Part shown: positions 10,801 to 22,800 of the stretch, one piece after another
How the letters are laid out: each line of letters begins with the position of its first letter
Numbering within the stretch: the stretch's first letter is position 1
Assembly: GCA_964036275.1 (NCBI GenBank)
Contig: OZ038433.1
Location: 21,881,985 to 21,945,984, forward strand
Reading direction: 5' to 3'
DNA length: 64,000 bases
DNA from: Litoditis marina
Lineage: Eukaryota > Nematoda > Chromadorea > Rhabditida > Rhabditidae
Position numbers and translations under genes: made by a program
Notes under the pieces: generated by a model
Told to the model about the DNA's origin: nothing
The model's input: the letters and a program-made list of their open reading frames with translations, nothing else
Databases searched by the model: none

Positions 10801-13800
10801 TTTCCGCGTCAAACGAAATGTTGTTCAGAACCGGAATAGCGTACTTGGTAGAGTTGGTAGCGCACATATCGATGAAAAGTTTGAACCCCAATGCCTGTAA
10901 ATACCTCCTTACCTGAAGATCAGAGTTACTCATCGACTTCAAGTTTCAGATTAGGCAGTTGGATTCGATTGAACGCGAGGAGGCATTTGCCACTGAAACA
11001 TCCGAACACTCGGTTGGATGTCCATGTATCTGCCGGACTATACCAAATTGTCGACCTGGTTGGTTTATTTTCAAACTTTCGTCAGAAAATGATATAATTT
11101 GTTCAATTAGTGGGTTTAGAAAAGATTATATTGAGAAGTCTAGATACTATTTGGAATCGAAAAAAAAACTGAAGAAGTCAAGAGGGGCAAAAATGTTCTA
11201 GTACGTTCCATGAAAATTTGGAAATATTTCAAGCAAGTTACGGTAATTGACAGCTCAGAGATTGTGCACTACAAGTTCACCACATAGGTACTATTATATG
11301 AACAGGCATTCGTTTTTCTGTGACTGTGCTCGGATATCGTTGATTTTTAATTATAGATTTGTTGTAATGTTCATCCTTTAGCTTTAGTTAATGAAAAACA
11401 TTTACCCGATCTTTTCAATGAGTTAACCCGATGTCCACAATAGTTGTGTTCTAGTCAACAATTATGTTTATGCACTCTAGATACTATTTGAATGGGTAAT
11501 AAACCATGAAAACTGCAACAACCACTTAGTTTATTGGGTGATTTGTAATTGATTGGGACTCTGCAGAAACTTTACAAGAGGACAAATATTATAAAGTCAA
11601 ATTAGTAGAAACTTCATTGAATTACCTGAAAGGAAAACTATACTTCAGTCAATTTGCTTTAAAGGACCAGCGAAACAACTTGGCTACGGTATCGGCGTAT
11701 TTCGATGTGTGGTGGATAGATGAGTTTCTTCCATGGAACGCAACTGACTTCGAGGGATTAGACAGGGTATATGTACCGATCAAGTGGATATGGAAACCAG
11801 AGTTCTACATGTATCACAGGTTAGAAAAACTGTATTTCATAATTAAGTTAAATGGATTTTGCGAATTTCACAATTATTTAACTTGAAAACCCTTGAAAAC
11901 ACGTAAGAGAGGTTTCAATTTGAAAACTTGATTGTGAAGACTAAGGATTTTGGGATCATGGAAAGTTGGTCACCATTTAGTTTAAGTCGGACCGAACTAC
12001 GTTAAATTCACTTTGAAACAGCACAAATTGAACGGACGCAGAAGCCGTGCACTTTAATTAAAAATATGCCCTTCATATTCCTCATATAATTACCGAGAAT
12101 CGAGTTGTTTGCAGCGTGGTCGGTCGTGTTCCGGATTTTCCGACGGACGCCTCGGCCGAAATCCGCTCTGACGGAAGGGTGCGGATGTTCGTTTCGATCG
12201 CCTCCAAATCCTTTTGTCCCATCAACTTCAAGAGGTTCCCCTTCGACTCGCAAGTCTGCACGTTTTCGGTCAGTTCGTGATTTTAATAAACTTTAATGTT
12301 ATTGGTTTTAATGCGCATATAAACGTAATAATTACAGCAGAAACACCTATAATTCTCGATAATATTTAGGGCAGAAACGAATGTCTAAGGATTGAATGAA
12401 TTTTATTTCATGTTGAATAGAATAGTTCATACATTTCTGGAACTTATCAGTATAAAATGTGTCCGCAAACTTCGACAACAAAGAATTCAACCATAAATAC
12501 TACTCAAAAACTAAACGAAACCATTGGCAATGAGGTTGCTCAATAATACAATTATACAGTATCATAGGTGGTAATACCGGCAATGTTCTCAGATCAAGAA
12601 TCGTTGAAATGTGTTATATGTTCTAGAATTTCACAGAGTCAAATAAATCAGAGAAAGTCCGAGGAATGAAAAGTTGACTAGAGTAGCGCTGGATTGAATG
12701 TCGAAATGTTGGGTAACATCAACACATTTTTTGGCTGATGGATAGTTCAAATGATGTAAGTGTATCCCTACTGAATGACATAACATGGGATTACAAGCAG
12801 TGTAGTTTGTAGTGTGGTCGCAGAAGTAGAAACTGCTTTTCACCGAGCACAGCAATCGAGTGACATCGATCTCATGGTGCGGGTAGGTGGCATTCAACAC
12901 GATACTCGTTCGATTGTGGTCGCAGAACGGATCCAGGTGTACGGTAATGTCATGCGCATCGAACTTTGAACCGCGAACCAGGTGCACGGCGGGCGGGTCG
13001 CCGGTCTGAATTCATGTGGTTATCTGGTAATATTAACTAAACTCACAGTGGTAACAGGAGAAACGTTTTTGGGTGAATAGGAAAGGGGACGAGAGTGAAA
13101 GGGGACGAGGGGGACGGGGGTAAAAGGGGACGGGGGGTATGGCAAAGGGGACGAGGGCTGAGGCAAAGGGGACGAGGGGTGGATTGATAATTAAAGAGAA
13201 ATCCAGTCAAATTTAGTTTCCGATTACTCCATAATACTTTCCTTGTTCTGTATCTTCATTATTGATTCATCTTTTCCCCTATCTACGATACCTAAGAGTG
13301 TTTTCTTGCCCCATCCCTCGTCCCCTTTGCCATACCCCCCGTCCCCTTTTACCCTCGTCCCTCTCTCGTCCCCTTTCACCCTCGTCCCCTTTCCTATTGG
13401 CCACGTTTTTGGTACGGTATTCTCCTAGCAGTAACATTGGTTTAGTTCTCGTGATTTTTATGGGATTGAAAAAAATTCCTAAATAGATTGGCTTTCGAGC
13501 TCGAAAAACGTTTTATTATATTTTCGATGAAAATATTTCGAAAGAATAAGTCGATAATTCGACTAAAGTCAGCACTTACCTTGCCATCGGGCCCAATTTT
13601 GAATGTTTCGGGCAAAAATCGTAGGTAGACAGGAGAATTGTTCTGATCAGACGAGTTTTTCTTCACAGTTGTGTCCACAAGAAAGTGATCCTGAACAGAG
13701 TGTGATTGACTAGATACAAAACTTTTGTAGTTATCTGAATGACGATAGCCAAACAACTATTGCTTTACGAAAATTTATTGATCACATCACCCATGTGTTT

Positions 13801-16800
13801 TCTATTTTATATAATTTGTTCACCTCTAACATATATTCACAGTACCCAGTCGAGCGTTTTTGGAATTCATAAAAAATCTCTATCTATGATATTCGAGAAA
13901 CAACGCAAAGTTTCAAATTGATACCGTTAGTATTCATTATGAGCTGACTATATTTTCTTTGAAGCGAATCGTGCGAAAATATTACTGTTTCTAAGTGTTG
14001 TCTAACGTGCGACACCACTTTTTCAAATTAGGATGTATAAATGTAAGGCTTTTTACCAAATAAAACTGCTCAAAAAATACCTAACCAATCCAAACGTTAG
14101 AACACATCACAATTTGAGAAAATCTAATGATCAACATACGTAACCGTCCCATTTGCTTCTACTGTAAGTATTTCAGCTAACCTTCTGCTCGTAGTGGAAT
14201 GGTCGTATTTTGGTGTAATCATACTCGACTGCGTAGACAGAATCCTCTTCTAACGGCAAATGGAACACACCGTCGGATTTCTTTGTACTGCAACGTAATA
14301 ATAGAACTGATCTATAGCAAAAAACTACCCATTTCACTTCGAATATACTCAAACGTTGGGTTAATTGGCACGTGAGATTATAGTTGTGAGTGTTACCAAG
14401 AAGGCTGTACCCGATAGCTTGGACATTACATGTTATCGAGCATTTTGTGCTCCCAATTAACACCCATGGATAGTGTGGGGAAACAGTACCACTGCTTTTG
14501 TACAACCCCATGCGCACACCTCTAAAACACACTGAGTCACCTGAATGTTTCATGGTGGTCTTCGGTTCCGTTCTCCTCTATCCTCCAGGCTCGGAGTGTG
14601 ACTAATCCTTCCTCATTCGTATCATTCATCTCTGTTTCCACCACCAACTCAATGTCAGAAGTGTCGTTCATCACCACCTATTCGAGAAAACTCGTCTTAT
14701 TTTGCTGAATTTATATAGTTTCAATCTGTTTATTTACAACAACAGCAAACACATCTGAATGTTACGACTCTTTTTTCAATGCCTTTCTTGTAGAGTGGTT
14801 AACCAATTCCGAAAATCAATTCAATTCAACTCCAAGTCCAGCCAATTCTCGAAAAACTCCGAAATTTCAATTCCAATTCTTTCATCATTTCAAAAAACCA
14901 ATTCAATTCAATTCCAATTCCAATCAATTCTTCAAAATCTCGGAATTTCAATTCCAATTCTTTCAATGTTTTCAAAAACCAATTCCATTCAATTCCAATT
15001 CCGACCAATTCCGACCAATTCTCGAAAAATTTATTCCAATTTTAATTCTTAAAGCATTTTTTTCTGCAAAAAAGTTCGTAAAACAGTTTTCACATTTGAT
15101 CGAAATAGAACAAGACAAGAAACTGTTCTTTCCCACACGTTTAAAATTTCAATTTTGGATCAATTCCGGACCAATTCCAATTCTTTTTACAAATTCTCAA
15201 GAAAAACCAATTCCATTCAATTCCATTTATTTTCTGGCGGTCAAAAATCAATTCAATTCAATTCCGATTTTCTCTTAACAAAACCTGTTCAATTTAATTC
15301 AATTCAGTTCTTAGGAGTTCGTTTCACTCAAAAACCAATTCAATTCAATTCTTAGGAATTGGTTTCACTCAAAAAACAATTCAATGGAATTGGTTTTCAA
15401 TTCTTTTCAATTCCAATTCCAATTCAATTCAATTCCTTACCCACCCTACTTTTTTGACTTTCTCCATGTTCAACAAACACGTCTATCGAATTATAAAACT
15501 CGTAAAGAAATGTGAATAACCATTTCACTCTATTCATACAATACCCAGCTGAGCCGGGTTTTCGAATAAGGTGAATCAAGTTTTTATCGACTGATAGAAG
15601 TTACAAACTATTTACCTACCGCATACTGTTTGATGTTCCTCAAATAGGCGGTACTAGTCGTTCCATTTATACGACTACACTCTTCATCATGGTCTTCCGA
15701 GAAAACATTGTCGCCACTGACTAGTTCCAACCTTGTGCGCCAACAAACTCTGGAAAACTTGCACTCAGGAAAGAAGTTGTTTGGCCTCATTCATAATTCA
15801 TTTTAGAACGGCGTGTGAACAAAATGCACATCTACATATGAAAATAATATGGGTTACAAAAATTGAACAGGTGAATCAGGTTTTGCCAGAATGACGTTTT
15901 CAGTTCACTGATTTTATTTTATCTAACTTTATTGAGCACCATAATGATGAATCGTCCACGCAAATAATGTTCACGTTCAGAAGCTTTCTTTTAAAGTATC
16001 TACCAGCTAGCAAAGTTCGCTTTATATTCAGCAGAATTTTGACCTTCCCCCGATCCCTTTTAAGTGATATAATTCGATCAATATATGGAAAATACCTATG
16101 GCACTTCAACGGGGTGATGTGAGCCAATACTCGATGGGATGCCTTATCGAGGGCTTCGAGGTTGTACTGGTGATCCATCTAAAAATACTGTAAACAACGT
16201 ATTCTTTAAAGGAGGGCAGAAAGGAAAGCTAGTTTAGGTACCCCGTGGTACCTAAATATAACGTTGCGCGCGCCAAAACAGGCAAGCACGTGTCAACCGT
16301 ATGAAAATTTGGTTAGTTAGTTTGAATTAAACGTTATACTTATTGGTTTCCTTTGATAAGCTCTTTCATATTAATTTTCCTTTATGTCCCCCCTTTAAAC
16401 AATTTGGGTTGTAGTTGGTTCTCGATAAAAGATCTCATTCACGAACTATGACCGAAAAACAACGGGATCAAACTATACACATGACGGGATAGGACAACAT
16501 ATAGTCCGTTTCACGAAACAATAGCCCTTTACAGTAAGATAATAAAACTTTTAAGTGAATTTATCATATCTTGTAGATGTTGTACATAGTTTAAACTTTG
16601 TGATTTAGTTTTCCACTTTGGGTACTACAAGCATACAAAAGAGTGAAACTTAAATTTTGTTTGTTGATTAGATAAATGCGTTTGAATTTTTGAAAGATTA
16701 CTGTAGAAAGTCATCGACTGGTGAAACGAACTATACACCGTATAGCTTTGCTGTGGAAGGAGCGCACTCTATACAATTAAATAAGCAAAAGTAGGTTAAA

Positions 16801-19800
16801 TCGAATCAAGTTAATTAGGAATTAGGATGAAGTTATTAAACAAATGATCAAATGAATTAAAAGTAGTAAACTGAATAGTTACACACGCAACTGAATACAC
16901 ATGAGGTGAGGCTAACTTCGTCAAGGCGAGTTTTGAATTAGGAGTACTTATTCCCTGTTAATATGCCTATTACTACTAACAGAACGTACCGATATCTCCA
17001 TGGTCATAGTATCTTGATTACTGGGCAGTCGAATCTCTTCCTTTGTCACTGAATTCGTACATTCCACCCGAACATGAACAGACAGATCGGCTTTTTCCAA
17101 TCTACAATCAGTAGCAAAAAGTCCATGATACACTTTGACGTTCAATTTGATCTGTCACAAACAACGTTTTCAAGTTCAAAAATCCTTTCTCTGAGAATTG
17201 CTCAATTTAAAAACATCCCCAAGAGCATAGTTTCAAACTGGATATAAACATCAAATATGAATTATTACTTATATTATAGAATGTATATTTGATCTAGCTG
17301 AATCAATTTTTGGTCTGAACTTATATGGAAAAGATTCCATTAATTCCATTTCAGCACATTTTTCCAATGTTTTTATTTTATTTTTGGATGATGTTTACTA
17401 ATTCTGTCCGTTTATTGCTCTCACCGCTCGTCTCCTATCCAGCGGGCAGTTATATAAAGGGACTCTGGGTTTTCTTCTCCTTCCAGATCTCGATGTAGTT
17501 CTACCTGTAAGTCGTGAAGGATATAAACACTATCTGATTCAATATTAGGTTATTTTATTTGAACAAAATATAATTGTGTCACTAGGACTTTTGGATGGTG
17601 GTATGATTAGGTTAATGTGAGATGTGTGATGAGAGAGATGTTCATTTTTCTCAATTCTCCGCTAGAAGACGGTCAGTAAGTCTTGTCGTCCTGTTTTCAT
17701 TTTCTCAGAGGGGTTCAACTGATGATGACCCAACCCTCTGAGAAAACCCAAAACCGTCCTGAATCAGGGTCGAAACGGTTTTGAGTACATCTCTCACTGA
17801 GCACATCAACCTAATCATACTATCTGATTCGCTCAAAACTGTTTTTCAGCTAAACATATTTTATGTGCCAACAAACGATGAAACTTCACAGACGATTGAA
17901 CCCGGCGAATGAGGGGTCTCGTAAACACACAAATCGGAAGTTCCTTACCTGCGCCTCATCAAACAATTTCCATGAGTTGGATGTTAGTTTTCGCTCACAT
18001 GCGAAATTGCGATCGAGTGTGAAGAGATTCAGGTACAGTAGGAGGTTTGAGCGCCGGGATACTTTTGCACACCGCCCCGAATCGTCGAATTCTTCATCTA
18101 ACCGGTTTATCTCGTAACCTAATCTGTTTTCGGTACACCTTTTCACGTGACTTGAGCAAGCAACCCATAAGTAACCTAAACGTTAAAATCGGTTACCTTA
18201 CATCTCCTCCAAAATACCGTTTTTACCGTTATGGTAAACGGTAAACGGGTTTCGTCACTTCCAGGTTACTTACTCAAGTAACAACCGAAAAAGTTACCGT
18301 AAACAAGTTTAATTGTAAAATTGTTCTTCAAAATATCCCACCTCGAATAATTCCTCATGGTCAGTTCGGTTGCGAGGTGAAGTGTGAACGAGTCGTTCTT
18401 CTGTGTGCAACATGTGGCTGAGATAGGATCAATATCACGGATAATTCAAAATTTGGTGGTGCAATTGCAAAACAGGTGCGAAACTCTGGACTTGACTTGT
18501 CGCGGCTGAGTGCCAAATTGCGTGTTTAGGCCAACGGGCTTTTGAAATCAAAAACGAACTGTTTCTTACCGGTTGTTCACGATATTTTCACTTCTAAACG
18601 TCAGTCCATACCAGCGATCCGGCTTCAAAAAAGGAATCGTATACCGACCTGGAAATCACATTTTTCACTCAGTCGTTGATCATTCGGATTCGAAACCAAA
18701 CGCTCGGACGTCTTTTAACTCGACTTCAGTGGAAGATCGAACAATACACAACTTTCTAATCATTTGAAATGAAGTGCTTGACTGGCACAATTTGTTTCAA
18801 CTGTTGTATCACATTTATGAAGTTATAGGTATATATTTAATTTTGAATGCAGAGTTGTTATTTGTATCCATTCACCCCAATTCAGGTGCTACTTGAATGT
18901 AAAGACAGGATAATTACTGCGTTGTTGAAAATTGGGCCATTGAGCACATGGGCCAATTGCCAGCGAACGGACCCTTCCTACTTGTTATTACTTTTTGCAG
19001 GAACCACTGGCAAACAAGCTAAATTTATACACAATACAAACCATCGAATTTGTTTTTGCGAGCTTTTCTATGAAACGTCGACTCTCAAAAGAGTTGGTTG
19101 GTACAATTCTTGCAGAAAGTTAGGCCGTTAAACCCAACATCCACATATCTGGCGGCGTACCAATACCTCCAACCTGAGTTCATATGAGTTTCTCATGAGA
19201 TGCCTCATGAGGTACTCGTGAGCTCCGATAGTAACCAATAGAATCTCATCAGAAGCTCGTGAGATATAGCTCATGAGGTATTTAATTTGTTTTGAGAGAT
19301 TGGTACGCGGCGTGGCCAGATTGCTGATTAGTAAAACAAAAATTGTCGGTGTAACTTTCTGGTTCATATCTGATTCCACAACTAATCTTCGTCATTAGTG
19401 GAGTTACTAAATGAGCAATCACAAAACTGAAATAACGAATACGGGAGGGGACAATAATCAAAATGCACTGATTCAACTGAATCGTTATTGATCTCGCACA
19501 AACGTGTTACTAAAACATAGTTTCTGAAAAAACAGTGAGCGAAAAATTTGATGCAATTGTGTTCTATCCATTCGAGTGAAAATTAACATACTAGAAAAAT
19601 AGGTAAGATTACCACATGTTTCATAAAGTATGCTCTGAGGTTCTGTAATTTAATGTAAGTAAATGTAACCTCTTGTTATGAGCACCCAAATCCCCTGAAC
19701 ATCGACGGGTGGCAGCACTCTATGGTCATGGAGGTCTGTCACCTCGAGATGAACTCGCAGTTGGTCTCCCGGACCTGGAAGAAATATGTAGGGAGGACCA

Positions 19801-22800
19801 TAGGTTGTAAGTGTAGTTGCTAAGTTGTAGTTTGATATTTATACACGTATAATTCACGGCAACAAACTACAAACACAGCGGGAAACGGTGACATACATCT
19901 TATTTCGACCAGTCATATTTTACGAGACAGCTTGTGGTTTGCAAAAACATTTCCGAAACATCACAAGACATCCTATGAGCCTTGTGACGAGGTGTCCCTA
20001 TCACTTTAGCTTAAGAAAAACATTTCATAAACTTGGTACTCAGGTGAAAAGTCGCGGGCCGATTCGGCCCGATCCGGGTGAGATCGGCCGAAAAATCGTC
20101 GGGCCGAAAAGGTGCCTTTTCGGCCCGACATTTTCCCACGAAATGACCCGACTCGGGCCGAATCGGCCCGCGATTTTTCACCTATGTACCATGGCCAGTG
20201 CTCACCCTCCTTCGTGGTGACAATGACGAATTGTGTCGGGGCGACATCGATTCTCTCTATCCTGTCCACCGGTTCTTGATTGTTATCGGAAATCGATAAT
20301 TGTTGATTGGCTATCAGTCGATCAGGTGGTGGGGTTGGATAGGGTTGGGCGGAAAGTTGTAGGGCTATCGCGAGTAGGCTGATTCGTTGAAGCATGGTCA
20401 ATGGAAGGTTGGGGAAGTAGGCAGGGAAGGGGAAGCTATTAGGGAAAAGGGGAGGGAAACACATTTACCTGCTCCTTGTCATAAATTATACCCAGACAGA
20501 CAGAATATGCGTAAAACTAAACACATGTGAACTGAACAGAGACAAAGTACCGCTATAAACCCTTGTTTCTGTGCTCAGGAGCTTCTCCCTCGGAAAAATG
20601 TAATTCATGCAAACTGGTTAGAAAAAAGTTATTCGTGCAAACTGGTTAGAACATTGTTCCAGCTCGTGGAATATTTGTTTGATGATTGTTGAATACTCGT
20701 AGAAAGCTGAATCGCTGAATGAATTGATATGATTCTTCACCCTGTTTATGATTTTTTGTTCCGCATTTTAATGAATAGAAAATATGGCGTTTTCAAAAAA
20801 AGCCGGTCTGAGAATACTCGAAGAAAACATCACCTCATGAGCTATTAGCACGAGTTTCTCATGAGATTCTATTGATTGCTATGCTACAACATTAAGAGTT
20901 CATGAGTAGCTCATGAGGTATCTCATGAGAAACTCATATGAACTTCTCATGAGGTTGGACGGTTCGCTACGCCGCCTGAGTTTTGGGTCGGGCTTCGAAG
21001 GTGATTGATTTTTTTGTGCTTGCTTGAAAAAAGTATTTCAGTGCGGTTCGTGGACGTATCAGACGGAGGTCATCAAGTTGATAGTAGAAAAAGAGGAGAT
21101 AGGCCTGGGTGACTTCTACGACAATCAGGTAGTTATTCCTTTCGTCGCTTATGTCTTCTTTTCTGGATTCTATTTCCTCCCTACCCCTTTCTCTCTTTTT
21201 ATTTCTGTTCTCGATAGCTATATCTTCCTTTTTAATTTTTATTTTCGTTTTGGAAAGTTCACGTGTGAAGTATACGTATCTCACCAAATTATTAAAAATA
21301 AATAGGTTAATATTTTTGGTTACATACTAGTTGTTCACAGTTGAACCAACGTTTATTATCTCCTACTTGGGTGTTCCCGAGCCCGAGCTATGAAACCGGA
21401 GTGGACTTTTTGTGTGCGAGAAGGTCTTTCGCATCACTGGCCTCACTTCCGGACACTTGCACTTTCCGAGCGAGTTCAATACGTTCGAAATACCTCGTGG
21501 TTCTCAATAAATCACTTATTTTCACATAAAGTTACCGTACGACTATACATCTGAACGGCTTATTGAACAAAAAAGATATACTGTTTTTTTAAATTGTATG
21601 GTTTCCCCTTACAATTTTGAACGTGTGAACAAACCGAATAGAATGAAATGTTTACTCGCGATTGAACACGTGTCCTTCCACATTGGTATGTCACGTGTCA
21701 GAATGGAACCCGGAACACTTGCAGGAGTGGTTGTTGACGGACGCGAAGCTCCACAACGGAACCACTCGCCATATAGCCCTCTCCAACGAGTCCTTCTCGA
21801 TGGTTTCCATGCGGTTGTCTCTCAAACGACAGAGCTTCTACTATGTATTCAATCTCGTCTTCCCCACCACTTTGGTACGTTGGGATTACAACTGGTTTCA
21901 TGTTGTGTTGTAACTGAAGATCAAACCGGGCGTTGTAGCAATCCCCTCAACCTCATGAGAAGTTCATATGAGTTTCTCATGAGATAGCTCGTGAGCTTCT
22001 CGTGAACTATCAATGTTGTTACATAGCAATCGATAGAATCTCATGAGAAGCTCACGCGAATAGCTCATGAGGTATCTCATGAGATTTTTGAGGGATTGCT
22101 ACGCCGCCGGGTAAGAGATGAAACGACGTCATGTAGTCCACCGGAACTGTAAGAGACTCCTCTGACTGACATATTTCAACAGTTTCTGAACAATTAATTG
22201 TGAAATTATTTTCAAATTGTCTCAGATTTTAAAATCGTTTCTCTCATAATTATATATTAAGGTGTCTTTGGTGGCTGTAGTCGGCTTTCATGCCCCCATC
22301 AATGCAACCGGAAGAAGAGAAAGCAAGTTCAGACTTGGTTGGTTCATTCAAATATTCTGCGCACAGGAAAAAAATTTACTTGGCTTCACACTGTACGCCA
22401 ATGAGTTTATCTGAACGAGCGAGTACAGAATATTTATTGACCGAACTTCAAAAGAAATGTATTGATACAAAAATAGGGTGAAAAGCCCGAGATGTACCTA
22501 GAAGTGATTGCGAAATGAATCATTAACCCTCAGGCATCATGACTCTTCTGTCTATGTCCGTGATGCTGCTTATGTTGGTGGGGGAGATGAAGTTCGCCAT
22601 GGAGAGTGTACCCGGTCAACGAGGCTCTTTCAGCGATGTCCCTCTTTTGGGTAGGTCATAATGTTCCGTTGCTACTTCTAGTGTAATATTTTAAATTACC
22701 CAATACACAAGTATACTAAGACGAGTAAATGAGTTATCAAGAAACGTGAAGGAAATGAGAAATGACCAAGTGAATAACAGAAAACAAAACAGGAAAATTT

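Noticed and set aside
14759..15355. ORFs rich in Asn, Ser, Ile and Gln
   Set aside because: Translation of the degenerate AATTC array.
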